Positions 25,697 to 36,228 are shown, counted from the first letter of the stretch. The stretch is 64,000 nucleotides of DNA from Sphaerisporangium rubeum (GCF_014207705.1 NZ_JACHIU010000001.1:3588501-3652500); one strand, 5' to 3'. Numbers and translations are program-made. The notes: generated from the sequence alone by a model not told the origin.

Positions 25697-26515
25697 GTGG
25701 TCCGCATAGCGGCGGCGTCCGCGCACTTCGGCCGGGACCTGGAGTTCGACCTTCAAAGAATCGCGAAACTCATCGCCGACGCGCGAGCCGAAGGCGCCGC
25801 ACTCCTCGTCCTCCCCGACGCCACCCTCGGCGGCTACCTGGCCGACCTCCGCCACCCCGACCCCGACGCGCTCCCCCCGGCCCTCGACCCCGCCGACCCG
25901 ATCTTCAAACGGCTGGCAGGCCTGGCAGGAGAAATGGTCGTCTGCGCCGGCTACTGCGAAGCCGCAGGCCAGGACCGCTACAACGCCGCGGTCTGCCTCA
26001 CCGGCGACGGCGTACTCGGCCGCCACCGCAAGGTCCACCTCCCCGCAGGAGAGATCACCGCCTACGCGCCAGGCGACCGCTTCGACGCCTTCGACACCCC
26101 TGTCGGCCGTGTCGGCATGCTCATCGACTACGACAAGACCTTCCCCGAGTCGGCACGCTCCCTGGCCCTCGACGGCGCCGAGATCCTCGCGTGCCTGTCG
26201 GCGTGGCCCACCAGCATCACCAACCGCGCACCCCGCATGACCCAGGACCGCCAGTCCCGCCTGTTCGACCTGTACGACCAGGCCCGCGCCGCCGAGAACC
26301 AGGTCGTCCTCGCCTCCTCCAACCAGACCGGCGCCATGGGAGGCATGCGTTTCCTCGGCCAGGCCAAGGTCGTCGGCCCCGGCGGCGAGATCCTCGCACG
26401 TACCTGGTCCAAAGCGGGCCTGGCGGTCGCCGAACTGGACGTCAAGGAGGAGATCGCCAGAGCCCGCCGCGTCCTCGACCACCTGAGCGAACTACGACCG
26501 GGGAGCTACCGGTGA
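25697..26515 (+). CDS. Nitrilase-fold pseudoenzyme (NitC paralogue)
   Basis: A 272-residue close paralogue of the preceding nitrilase and collinear with it, but the catalytic Glu is Asp41 (VLPDATLGGY) and the catalytic Cys is Asp144 (MLIDYDKTFPE, codon GAC). Lys112 is kept (RHRKVHLP). Without the Cys no thioester can form, so it should be inactive. The frame is intact and codon use is normal, so it is not a decaying pseudogene. A structural or regulatory subunit of the nitrilase oligomer is the likely role (inference). The GTG start is at 25697. Confidence 0.85.
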   Translation: MVRIAAASAHFGRDLEFDLQRIAKLIADARAEGAALLVLPDATLGGYLADLRHPDPDALPPALDPADPIFKRLAGLAGEMVVCAGYCEAAGQDRYNAAVCLTGDGVLGRHRKVHLPAGEITAYAPGDRFDAFDTPVGRVGMLIDYDKTFPESARSLALDGAEILACLSAWPTSITNRAPRMTQDRQSRLFDLYDQARAAENQVVLASSNQTGAMGGMRFLGQAKVVGPGGEILARTWSKAGLAVAELDVKEEIARARRVLDHLSELRPGSYR

Positions 26516-26577
26516 GGATCGCGCCGCTGACGTACTCCACCAACCCGAGCGAGCCGCGTCCAGGGGGCCACCGGTGA
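26512..26577 (+). CDS. Mini-ORF from duplicated start of the glycosyltransferase gene
   Basis: GTG at 26512 overlaps the stop of the pseudo-nitrilase (GTGA) and opens a 21-codon frame beginning VRIAPLTYST, nearly the same as the start of the real gene (MRIALLTYST). The copies are 62 bp apart. The mini-ORF TGA overlaps the real GTG at 26574. Confidence 0.45.
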   Translation: MRIAPLTYSTNPSEPRPGGHR

Positions 26578-27644
26578 GGATCGCGCTGCTGACGTACTCG
26601 ACCAAGCCGCGCGGCGGCGTCGTGCACACCCTCAGCCTCGCCGAGGCCCTGGCCGCCGCCGGACAGGACGTGACGGTCTGGACGCTGGCCCGCGGCGGCG
26701 ACGGCGGCTTCTTCCGCGCCGTCGACCCGGCCGTACGGCAGGTCATCGTGCCGTTCCGCGACATCCCCGGCGAAAGCGTCGGCGACCGCGTGCTGCGCTC
26801 CATCGCCGCCATGCGCGCCGCGTTCCGTCCCGACGGCTACGACGTCGTGCACGCGCAGGACTGCATCACCGCCAACGCCGCCGACGACTGCGTGCGCACC
26901 GTCCACCACATCGACCACTTCACCACCCCCGAACTGGTCGCCTGCCACGAACGCGCCATCTCCCGGCCGCACACCCACATCTGCGTCTCCACCGCCGTGG
27001 CCCGTGAACTGGCCGCCGGCTGGGACATCGCCGCCACCGTCATCCCCAACGGCGTCGAGGCCGAGCGCTTCGCCGAAGCGGCCCGCCACCCCGACCCCCG
27101 CTGGCGTGCGCGCTTCGGCCGGTACGTCCTCACCGTCGGCGGCATCGAACCCCGCAAAGGCTCCATGGACCTCCTGGAGGCCTACGCGCTGCTCACCGGT
27201 GCCGACCCTGACCTGCGCCTCGTCATCGCCGGCGGCGAGACCCTGTTCGACTACCGCGACTACCGCGCCACCTGGGACGACCGCGCCGCCGCACTCGGCC
27301 TCGACCCCGTCGTCCTCGGCCGCGTCGGCCACGACGACCTCCCCGGCCTCGTCGCCTCCGCCGCCGTCTTCGCCTTCCCGTCCCTCAAGGAAGGCTTCGG
27401 CCTCGCCGCCATGGAGGCCCTGGCGGCAGGCGTCCCCCTGGTCACCCGCGACCTCGCCGTCTTCCGTGAGGTCTTCACCCCCGCCGCGCACTTCGCCACG
27501 ACCCCCCGCGACTTCGCCGACGCCATGCACACGGCCATGACCACCCCCGACCCACCCCGCCGTACCGCCGGCCACGACCTGGCGACCCGCCACACCTGGC
27601 GAGCCGCCGCCGAACGTCACATCACGCTGTACGAGTCCCTGTGA
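26574..27644 (+). CDS. MSMEG_0565-family GT4 glycosyltransferase
   Basis: A 356-residue GT-B glycosyltransferase: MRIALLTYSTKPRGGVVH at the N-terminus, CVSTAVARELAAGW, VIPNGVEAERF, VGGIEPRKGS, and the nucleotide-sugar-binding EGFGLAAMEALAAGVP near residue 280. It is the last gene of the operon and its stop abuts the convergent gene at 27645. Family members are found with MSMEG_0566-0572 homologues, which suggests the pathway product is glycosylated. Acceptor unknown. Confidence 0.85.
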   Translation: MRIALLTYSTKPRGGVVHTLSLAEALAAAGQDVTVWTLARGGDGGFFRAVDPAVRQVIVPFRDIPGESVGDRVLRSIAAMRAAFRPDGYDVVHAQDCITANAADDCVRTVHHIDHFTTPELVACHERAISRPHTHICVSTAVARELAAGWDIAATVIPNGVEAERFAEAARHPDPRWRARFGRYVLTVGGIEPRKGSMDLLEAYALLTGADPDLRLVIAGGETLFDYRDYRATWDDRAAALGLDPVVLGRVGHDDLPGLVASAAVFAFPSLKEGFGLAAMEALAAGVPLVTRDLAVFREVFTPAAHFATTPRDFADAMHTAMTTPDPPRRTAGHDLATRHTWRAAAERHITLYESL

Positions 27645-28400
27645 TCACTGCGTGGCGGCCACCCGCAGCGCCTGGAACTGCGCCAGCAGCGCCGGGTCCC
27701 CGGCGGTGCGGACCGCATCGCCGCCGCCGCGGTTCCACAGCCACAGCAGCAGCGGCTCGGCGTCCCCGCTGACCAGCGCGTCACCGTCGAAACCGGAGCG
27801 GGCCTCGCGCACCTCGACGCCTTTGGGGGTGGGGGCCACGGACCAGGCGTGGTGGCCGGTGGACACGATGACGGGACGCTCGTCGGGGGAGTCGAGCAGG
27901 GTGCCGTAGTCGTCGCGCCAGACGGTGCTGCCGTACCCCATGAACAGGGTCAGCATCTCCTCGACGCCGTCGAAGGCCAGGTCGGCGGAGACGGGGGAGA
28001 CGGCGACACCGGCCGCCAGCTCGGCGTCCACCCGGTGGACGACGGTCTCCTGCGTCATCCGCCGGATCCAGAAACCCACCGTCTGGTCGGGTTCGTGCCA
28101 GGTGGCCGCGTGGTCCTCAGGGGAATGCGCGGCGAACTGCTCCGTCAGCGCGCCGTACATCTCGTCGAGGAGAGCCACCGACCCCGGGTGGACCGTCTCC
28201 GGCGGCCACGGGTCGGGGAACGCGCCGAGCCGGATGCACTCGGCCTTGTGCAGATAGACGTACGCGACATGCTGCGCCAGGTCGGCCGCGGTCCACTCAG
28301 GGCACGACGGCACCCGGGAGGCGAGGTCGGCCGCGCCGATGGCGGCCCGCAGCAAGGTGAACTCGTCCTCTAGGTGACGCAGAAGGCGGGAATGTTCCAT
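27645..28400 (-). CDS. Maleylpyruvate isomerase-like (TIGR03083/DinB) protein
   Basis: A 251-residue protein with the N-terminal four-helix DinB-like region (VPSCPEWTAADLAQHVAYVY), metal-binding His in AQHV and ETVVHRVDAELAAG, and a C-terminal SCP2-like half. These are often mycothiol-dependent enzymes. No pathway partner nearby. Convergent with the nit-type operon with no spacer. Confidence 0.78.
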   Translation of the reverse strand: MEHSRLLRHLEDEFTLLRAAIGAADLASRVPSCPEWTAADLAQHVAYVYLHKAECIRLGAFPDPWPPETVHPGSVALLDEMYGALTEQFAAHSPEDHAATWHEPDQTVGFWIRRMTQETVVHRVDAELAAGVAVSPVSADLAFDGVEEMLTLFMGYGSTVWRDDYGTLLDSPDERPVIVSTGHHAWSVAPTPKGVEVREARSGFDGDALVSGDAEPLLLWLWNRGGGDAVRTAGDPALLAQFQALRVAATQ

Positions 28401-28575
28401 GGCCCCATCGAAGCAGGTCCGCGGGCCGGTCGCCTCTTCATATCCGCCTAGGTGCGGCTACGGCGATGCCACAGGGGAGAACAGCGCCGGCGAACCGTGC
28501 GGATGCCCCGCCGGGGGCCATCACCGCGGCGACATCACTGACACGCTCGTCACCTCGGGATGTCACCGGGCCCCG

Positions 28576-28947
28576 TCACGCCTCGGCGTGCTCCTGGTCG
28601 TACGCGGCCCGCACGCGCTTCGGCGCCGCCATGCGCCACGCGTCGGTGACGAGCTCACGTAACTCGTCCTCGCCGAGAGCCGACAGGCGAACCACGATCC
28701 AGTGGTACCGCATGTCGCCACCCTTCGGCAGCAGGAACTTGTCCGGCTCGGCCGCGACCGCCGCTTCGCGCTCCTCCTTGGGGAACCCGCACCCCATGAG
28801 CGTCTCGTCACGGGACAACGTGCAGTACACGATGCGTCCCACATTGAACTTGACGCGATCACGCACCAGCCGCTCGACGGTGCGCGGCAACGACATGGCC
28901 ACGCGCCGCACATCGGCGGCGGTGACGGGAGACTCGACCGTACTCAC
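28576..28947 (-). CDS. MmcQ/YjbR-family protein
   Basis: About 123 residues of the YjbR (MmcQ) double-wing DNA-binding-like fold: VRRVAMSLPRTVER, GCGFPKEEREAA, and the C-terminal LVTDAWRMAAPKRV. Its role is uncertain in all organisms. GTG 28947 is preferred; an upstream in-frame start at 28971 adds eight residues. Confidence 0.75.
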   Translation of the reverse strand: MSTVESPVTAADVRRVAMSLPRTVERLVRDRVKFNVGRIVYCTLSRDETLMGCGFPKEEREAAVAAEPDKFLLPKGGDMRYHWIVVRLSALGEDELRELVTDAWRMAAPKRVRAAYDQEHAEA

Positions 28948-29029
28948 ACCCGCGACCGTAGCCTCCCGCACCGACAGAACCGGCCGTTCACCTCGGAACG
29001 AACGCTCGGGCCGGATCCCGCCGCACGGC

Positions 29030-30436
<1,407 letters not shown>

Positions 30437-30610
30437 TCATCCTCTTTGTCCGCATCCACCGCGACGCCGGAGCCCCCAGAACGTGACCACTCACCAAAGA
30501 CCCGACCGTCCACCTCAAAGCGGAATGCTCGGCGTCCAGGTCCTCGCGCTGTGTGAGTCGTTCCCCCGGAGCCGAAGCGGTTGATGGAGGCGGCACCTCC
30601 GGCCTTCTCG

Positions 30611-30713
30611 GACCCCGACCGACCACATCAGAAACCCGGCCGACCACATCAGAAACCCGGCCGGTCACTTTCAGAACCTGGCCGATGACCTCAGACCCCG
30701 GCCCGGTACGCCA
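30611..30713. repeat. Imperfect 20-22 bp tandem repeat
   Basis: Five adjacent units of the form GA(AA)CCCGGCCGACCACATCA (start positions about 30611, 30631, 30652, 30674, 30694); the second and third are the closest. It lies just after the stop of the beta-helix gene. The rest of 30338-30610 shows no gene. Confidence 0.8.
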
Positions 30714-30725
30714 AGGCCCGTCCCG

Positions 30726-31796
30726 TCACCTCAGTGAAGAGGACACCACCTGCGGCCGTCCCGCACCGAGGAAGAAGATGCCGGGGAACCCCTTCGTCTC
30801 GAACCCGGCGCTGCGGTTGCGCCGGAACGTCGACTGCTCGATCCGCAACGTCCCCGTACGGTCGTTGCTCACGAAGAAGACGGCCCCGCCACCCTCCCGT
30901 GCCGTGTTGTCCGACACCACAGACCCCGCGATCCGCACCGTGAACCGGTTCCCATCGGTGTAGATCGCACCGCCACTACCCCCACCAGGCGTACCACCCC
31001 GCGCCGGATTGGCCCCCCGTCCGACCGCCTTGTTGTGCGTGAACACACTGTTCAACACCACCCACGACACCCCGATGCTGCTCAACGCACCCCCGTTCGA
31101 ACACACCCCACCGAGCCCCGCAGCCCCCCCGAACGTACTCTTCACCACATAAACCGGCAGATCCCTCCACTGATCGAGCACCCGAACCGCAGCCCCACCC
31201 ACATCAGGCCCAGTGGCGTCACATCGATTTCGAACAAAAGCCGAGTTCACCACCTTCACCCGACCCCCGCGCACGAAGATGGCCCCACCCCCGCCACCCT
31301 CGGCCCGCTCCCCGGTCGCGTTCCCGTCCGCGAACCGCATGTTCTGCACCGTGAGCTGCGGCCACTGCTGATCGTCACAGTGAGAGGTCGTCCACACCTG
31401 CGCCTTGTCGCACGTGTTCATATAAAGAATCCGCCGCTTACCCTCACCGCTCAACGTCACCTTCCCCCCACCGTCCAGCACCACCCTCTTACTGGTGTTC
31501 CGCACCTTCGCCGTCGCCTTCATCACGATCGTCACCGGCCGAACCCCACAAGAGAACCGGATCACCCCACCCTTCGCCACCGCCGCCACCACAGCCGCCG
31601 ACGTACAACTCGCCGCGGTCCCGTTCCCCACCACCCGATCCGGCCGAGACGAATCCACAGCCCGACCGTCCGCCGGCACCGTGACCCGCCCCGCAGGATT
31701 CCCCGGCCCCGCCGCAACGGCCCCCTGAGCCCCCACCGGCACCAGCACACCCGCCAGACCCATGACCACCACAACGGCGACACGACGCATAAGCAT
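30726..31796 (-). CDS. Secreted parallel beta-helix protein
   Basis: A 356-residue protein with a Sec signal peptide (MRRVAVVVVMGLAGVLV..., cleavage near AQGA) and a right-handed parallel beta-helix body: repeated short strands with conserved small residues (GGGGGAIFVRGGRVKVVNS, GGSGGAIYTDGNRFTV, EGGGAVFFVSN). Such proteins are polysaccharide-active or adhesin-like, but no catalytic residues can be assigned. The ATG at 31790 is an alternative start two codons later. Confidence 0.78.
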   Translation of the reverse strand: MLMRRVAVVVVMGLAGVLVPVGAQGAVAAGPGNPAGRVTVPADGRAVDSSRPDRVVGNGTAASCTSAAVVAAVAKGGVIRFSCGVRPVTIVMKATAKVRNTSKRVVLDGGGKVTLSGEGKRRILYMNTCDKAQVWTTSHCDDQQWPQLTVQNMRFADGNATGERAEGGGGGAIFVRGGRVKVVNSAFVRNRCDATGPDVGGAAVRVLDQWRDLPVYVVKSTFGGAAGLGGVCSNGGALSSIGVSWVVLNSVFTHNKAVGRGANPARGGTPGGGSGGAIYTDGNRFTVRIAGSVVSDNTAREGGGAVFFVSNDRTGTLRIEQSTFRRNRSAGFETKGFPGIFFLGAGRPQVVSSSLR

Positions 31797-31805
31797 CCCG
31801 CGATG

Positions 31806-32660
31806 CTACTGCGACACTTCAGGCACATCACCCGATTCAATCGAACTCCTCGACATTCCGGTCGATGTGCGAGGAGCGGCAGGGCTGGTGAGCTCGTGGG
31901 CCGAGCGGGCCAGCCAGATGAACATCAAAGCTGCGGTGGCCGCTGTGGCGTCGATGTAGACCTTCGCCGCGATCGCGAGCAGCGGATAGATCAGCACCAG
32001 CACCATCGGCACCACCAGCGCCGCGATGCCGTACAGGACGGTGGCCCGCTGCCAGCGGTTATCGTGCCACTGCGCTCGCAGGACCAGCACCAGCCAGATC
32101 AGGCCCGCCAGCGCGAAGATCCACGACACCTCGAGAGGGACTCGCAGACCGAAGGCGTCCAGGATGTCCATGACAGCGGCGCCACCGTAGCCTCCGATCG
32201 CCAGCACATCCCCGATCCACGCCTGATGAGCAGGCCCCAGTTCGCGACCCAGCACCGGCCGGAACAGCACCATGACCGCGCAGCTCGCCAGGTCGTGGGG
32301 CACCGTCGTCCACCAGGGCCAGGACGGCACGAACGAGGTGAGCAGCACGGTCGCCGTCGCGACGTACAATGCCGCACGCAGCCGACGTGCGGCCCGGTCG
32401 AGTTCTGCGGACGGCCCTGTCGCCGGCCCACGCAGAACCTGCCACAGTGCCCAGGCCCACAGCGCACCCGCCATGATCAGCGCACCTACGTTGGCCAACG
32501 TCGCCTCGATGCCTTGTTCCACTCGCGTGAACAGTGTCAGGTACGACAAAGCGAGGAGGTCGCCGGTGGTCAGCGCGACAACGGCGGCGATCACCACCAC
32601 GACGGCATAAACAGCGGTGACGAACAGCGCTGGGACAGCTAAACGGTACGCACGGGCCAT
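31806..32660 (-). CDS. Multi-pass membrane protein of unknown function
   Basis: A 284-residue protein with about seven hydrophobic segments (first VPALFVTAVYAVVVVIAAVV, last MVLVLIYPLLAIAAKVYIDA) and a short hydrophilic C-terminus. I do not recognise the family. ATG 32660 behind CAGGAAG. Nine bases upstream of the beta-helix gene start, so the two may be co-transcribed. Confidence 0.75.
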   Translation of the reverse strand: MARAYRLAVPALFVTAVYAVVVVIAAVVALTTGDLLALSYLTLFTRVEQGIEATLANVGALIMAGALWAWALWQVLRGPATGPSAELDRAARRLRAALYVATATVLLTSFVPSWPWWTTVPHDLASCAVMVLFRPVLGRELGPAHQAWIGDVLAIGGYGGAAVMDILDAFGLRVPLEVSWIFALAGLIWLVLVLRAQWHDNRWQRATVLYGIAALVVPMVLVLIYPLLAIAAKVYIDATAATAALMFIWLARSAHELTSPAAPRTSTGMSRSSIESGDVPEVSQ

Positions 32661-32780
32661 GTGACACTTCCTGGGGGATGAGTGGCGAACGGACCACTTT
32701 AGAGGCGAGCCGTCGACGCCTACATCCGCCGTTACCGTGCCGGTATCGGCTCCGGCCTGGCGCGGACCAAGCGGGCCCGG

Positions 32781-34052
32781 CTAGGTGAGGTGCCGGGTCA
32801 AGGCCTCTGTGGCCTCCCGGGTGCTCTTGGCGTCGATCGAGGCCAGAGTGTCGCGCACGGCGATCGTGCGGACTCTCACCCGTCCCGAGGACACTTCGCG
32901 GAGCTGTTCGAGTCCTGTCATGGCCGTGGCCGCCGCCTCGTCGGCTTCTCCTGCGTGCGCCAAGTTGTTGGCGAGGCTGAACTGCCGCACGGCGCGGTTC
33001 CTGCCATAGGACGCGCCGACATGCGCGATGGAGGCGCGGTAGTAGGAGGCCGCTGCCTTGTGGTTTCCGGCCGCCGCGTCGATTGTCGCCTGGTAGCACT
33101 CCAGCTCGGCCCGGTCGTAGAACGCGGTCCATTCGGGACGGTTGTGCATGGGGCCGTCCATCAGTCGCATCGCGTGAGCCAGCCGCGCGCGGGCCGTGGT
33201 GTGGTCTCCCATGGTTCCGTACGCGTGCGCCTCACGGCTCGCGATGATCGAGTCCAGTACCGGCGACTTGAGCGACCGCGCGTGCCGCTGCGCCGCGGCG
33301 AGGAAGTCCAGAGCGTGCCGCGGTTGATCGATGTAGTTGGCCTGGAGCGCCAGCATGGTGAGCGCCTGGGTCTTGATCTGGTCGTCGTCCAGCGTGGTGC
33401 CGATGGTGAGCGCCTCACCCCAGTACTGCCGGGCCGCCTGATGGTCGCAGGCGTCGAAGTGGACGTACGCGCATCGGTTGGCGGCGTCACCAGCCAGCCG
33501 CCGGAGCTGGAGGCCGATCGAGTCGGGGTAGCCGCTGGTCTCGATGACCCGGCGGATCCGCGCGAGGAGCCGTGCCGCCAGCGGCCGCACGTCGTCCCCG
33601 CCGTGAGCGTCCCCCATCAGCCGCAAGGCGCGCAGCTCCAGCCGCAATTGCGACACATGCTGCATTCCCACGTTTTCCGGGGGAGTGAAGGAACCAAACG
33701 CGACACCGGCCACGGTGCCGACCGTACTGGTCACGAATGTACGTCGCTTCACATCCGTTTCCTCCGTTTCACCTGATATAAGAAACACGCCGGAAGTAGT
33801 TTCACCATACGGCGGCGGCGGGAAACCGAGTTCCGCCGGGCTGAACCCGAACATGGCGTGCAGGACACGCCAGGCCCTCGGCCGGGGACGCGGCGGATCG
33901 GCGAGGCACCAGCGGCGGAACTGGCGGTCGGTCAACGCGACCTGCTCGCCGATCAGGTGCGCGGCCTGGGTGAACGCGGCCAGGAACACGGCGGGCCGCT
34001 CCCAGCCGCGATCGGCGCAGGCCTGAGCGAAGGGGGTGCACTGCCTGACCAC
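32781..34052 (-). CDS. NsdA-like/TPR transcriptional regulator
   Basis: A 423-residue protein. The N-terminal about 95 residues are a helical, XRE-like region (LTDRQFRRWCLADPPRPRP). A short Arg-containing hydrophobic stretch (KRRTFVTSTVGTVAGVAFGSF) follows, then TPR-type helical repeats to the end. This arrangement is that of actinobacterial NsdA-like regulators of development and antibiotic production. GTG 34052 is preferred because GGAGG lies just upstream. Divergent from the ATP-binding protein gene. Confidence 0.78.
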   Translation of the reverse strand: MVRQCTPFAQACADRGWERPAVFLAAFTQAAHLIGEQVALTDRQFRRWCLADPPRPRPRAWRVLHAMFGFSPAELGFPPPPYGETTSGVFLISGETEETDVKRRTFVTSTVGTVAGVAFGSFTPPENVGMQHVSQLRLELRALRLMGDAHGGDDVRPLAARLLARIRRVIETSGYPDSIGLQLRRLAGDAANRCAYVHFDACDHQAARQYWGEALTIGTTLDDDQIKTQALTMLALQANYIDQPRHALDFLAAAQRHARSLKSPVLDSIIASREAHAYGTMGDHTTARARLAHAMRLMDGPMHNRPEWTAFYDRAELECYQATIDAAAGNHKAAASYYRASIAHVGASYGRNRAVRQFSLANNLAHAGEADEAAATAMTGLEQLREVSSGRVRVRTIAVRDTLASIDAKSTREATEALTRHLT

Positions 34053-34221
34053 GGATACCTCCAGTGATGTCGTCCACACAGAAAGTAGCCGACCGTAGGA
34101 AAAAGGAAAGCCCGTTCGCTCGGAAAAGACAGGCCGAATGTCAACCGAGATATCCACGCGACACACCGGCCCAGCGGTTCCCTGAGGAGGTCGAGATCCC
34201 CCACGGAAGGAAACCGGTCAA

Positions 34222-34677
34222 ATGCGTATCTATTCCTCCGGAAGGCGGGAGGAATCAGCCGTCTTCCCCGGCGCCGAGACCTCCGCCGCCGAAGGCAGGC
34301 GATGGCTGCGGAAGATCCTCGGCGACCACCCCCGCCGCGACGACGCCGTCCTCCTCCTCTCCGAACTCCTCACCAACGCCGTCCTCCACACCACCTCCAC
34401 CGAACTCCACGCCACCGTCCTGATCGACTGGGACGCCGTGATCCACCTCAAAGTCGCCGACCAGGGAGCCCCCACCTCCCCCTGCCTCTGCCGCCCCCAG
34501 CCAGACCCCCTCACCGAGTCCGGCCGTGGCATCCACCTCGTCCGCAACCTTTCCCACCGCTGGGGCTTCCTCAAGGACACCACCGGCTGCGTCGTCTGGC
34601 TAACCCTCGACCCCCACAACCCCCCCGACCCCCCCACCTCCCACCGCGCCGTCTACCAGGAGGCCCGGTGCGACTGA
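34222..34677 (+). CDS. Anti-sigma-factor-like ATPase (HATPase_c_2)
   Basis: A 151-residue GHKL-type ATP-binding protein: N-box LLLSELLTNAVLH, G1 VADQGAPTSP and G2 ESGRGIHLVRNL. Stand-alone GHKL proteins of this type in actinomycetes act as serine kinases or anti-sigma switches. No matching anti-anti-sigma gene is nearby. It pairs divergently with the NsdA-like regulator, a common arrangement. Confidence 0.83.
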   Translation: MRIYSSGRREESAVFPGAETSAAEGRRWLRKILGDHPRRDDAVLLLSELLTNAVLHTTSTELHATVLIDWDAVIHLKVADQGAPTSPCLCRPQPDPLTESGRGIHLVRNLSHRWGFLKDTTGCVVWLTLDPHNPPDPPTSHRAVYQEARCD

Positions 34678-34734
34678 ACCATGCCGCATCCGACCACGCG
34701 CCGCCACGGTGCGTGCCGCCGCCGTGGCCGACAA

Positions 34735-34944
34735 AAAGAGAACTACCTCGTCGCGCACGCACAGGCTCACGGACACATCGTTGTCACCCACGAAACGGCA
34801 GGGAACTCCAGCAAGCCCATTGAGATCCCTGACGCCTGCTCAGGTCTGGCGGTGAAGCGTGTGACCCCGTTCGAAATGCTTCGGCAGGTCAAGGCCCGCC
34901 TGGTGATGAAGACGTTCGCACATACCGACGATCTTGGCGATTGA
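34735..34944 (+). pseudogene. DUF4411 (PIN-like toxin) C-terminal fragment
   Basis: The frame from about 34735 (NYLVAHAQAHGHIVVTHE, then PIEIPDACSGLAVKRVTPFEML) matches the C-terminal half of DUF4411 PIN-fold proteins, usually toxins with a small XRE antitoxin. The N-terminal half with the first acidic residues is missing and the preceding codons are not family-like, so it is a remnant. Confidence 0.65.
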
Positions 34945-35022
34945 GTTGCTTTACGCTGCCCGGGCCTTCTGTCTGATCTGCGGAACTAGCTGAATGCGGA
35001 AACGGCTGGTCGGCGCCGGGAT

Positions 35023-36228
35023 CTAGCAACACGCGCCTGGCAACGACAGGTCCGGCATGTGTGGCTGCCGAAGGCGCTGTTTGTCGTGGGTGATGTGCAG
35101 GTGGAAGGACTCCAGGTCTGGACAGCCCGCTGAGTCATACGCGCTGAGGACGGTTTCGATCTGCTCCCATAGGTTGATCGGTCCGCTTTCCCGTACCTGC
35201 CAGGTGCCGTCCACGGGTGTGAGGGTGGCGGCTGAGCCGGTGAGGACGTCGGTCAGGTGAACCGCGCCGGCGATCGTGACCATCTGCGCGCCGGGGACGG
35301 CGCACTGTGCGAGGAATCGCAGATGGAACGCCTCAGGGGTGGCGGCGGTGATGCGTTCTGGGCCATGGGTGGCGGTGCGGGAGGTGCGCGGCAGGCTGGT
35401 GGTCCAGTGGGCCGGGTTGCCGAAGGGTGGTGCGGCGTGGGTGCGGGCGGACATGAAAGAGACGGTGCCGCCGAGCAACGGGCCCTCTGCTGTGCCGTCG
35501 GCTGCGACCGTCAGCAGGACACGCGCGTAGCCGTATAGCCAGCCGCTCAGGGTGAGCAGGATCTTTCCGCCGGGGCGGGTCTGAGCGATCAGCGCGGGTG
35601 GGACGGTGCGGAAGGAGCAGGCGGCGACGATCCGGTCGAACGGTGCTTCTGGCCAGTAGCCGTACAGCCCGTCGGCCACTGCGAGGGTGGGGGTGTAGCC
35701 GCAGTCGTACAGCGCGGACGCCGCCTGGTCGAGCCGTCTGCTGTCGACCTCGATGGAGGTCACGTCCGTGGAGCCGAGACGTTCGCAGGCCAGTGCGGTG
35801 GAGTAGCCCGTTCCCGTGCCGATCTCCAATGTCGTGTGTCCTGGCCGCACGTCGGCGTCGGCCCACATGCGTGCGACGAGGGACGGCAGGGTGGACGAGG
35901 AGGTGGGGGTGCCACCATGCCGCGTGACGGGGTGTTTCCAGTCCGGTTCGTCACCGTCGAACTGTGTGATCAAAGTGACGTCGGAGTAGGCGGCTCTCAG
36001 CCACCGGCTTCGGTCCAGTTCGGCGGTGACCGGCTCCCAGAGCGTCAGTCCTTGTTCGTCAGGGCGGTCGGCAGGCAGATAGAAGCCGGGGACGAACCGG
36101 TGCCGTGGCGCCTTTCCGGCCGCGGCCCGCCATCCGGGGTCGTCCACGGCACCCTGTGCGGCGAGCACCTCGACCATCGCCTCGCGCAGGCGCACCGCGT
36201 CGTTCTCGCCGTCGCCGTACGTGGTCAC
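35023..36228 (-). CDS. tgmC: Graspetide PIMT-like O-methyltransferase
   Basis: A 401-residue SAM methyltransferase homologous to protein-L-isoaspartate methyltransferase: TTLEIGTGTGYSTALACERLG (SAM loop), VTSIEVDSRRLDQA and the long C-terminal extension of graspetide-linked members. These enzymes methylate an Asp side chain in the modified core so that it closes to an aspartimide (established for fuscimiditide). The GTG start overlaps the tgmB stop (GTGA), so the two are coupled. A longer reading upstream overlaps tgmB and is not supported. Confidence 0.85.
   Translation of the reverse strand: MTTYGDGENDAVRLREAMVEVLAAQGAVDDPGWRAAAGKAPRHRFVPGFYLPADRPDEQGLTLWEPVTAELDRSRWLRAAYSDVTLITQFDGDEPDWKHPVTRHGGTPTSSSTLPSLVARMWADADVRPGHTTLEIGTGTGYSTALACERLGSTDVTSIEVDSRRLDQAASALYDCGYTPTLAVADGLYGYWPEAPFDRIVAACSFRTVPPALIAQTRPGGKILLTLSGWLYGYARVLLTVAADGTAEGPLLGGTVSFMSARTHAAPPFGNPAHWTTSLPRTSRTATHGPERITAATPEAFHLRFLAQCAVPGAQMVTIAGAVHLTDVLTGSAATLTPVDGTWQVRESGPINLWEQIETVLSAYDSAGCPDLESFHLHITHDKQRLRQPHMPDLSLPGACC

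Noticed and set aside
30611-30713. CRISPR array
   Set aside because: The 20-22 bp units are contiguous without unique spacers, and no cas genes are present.
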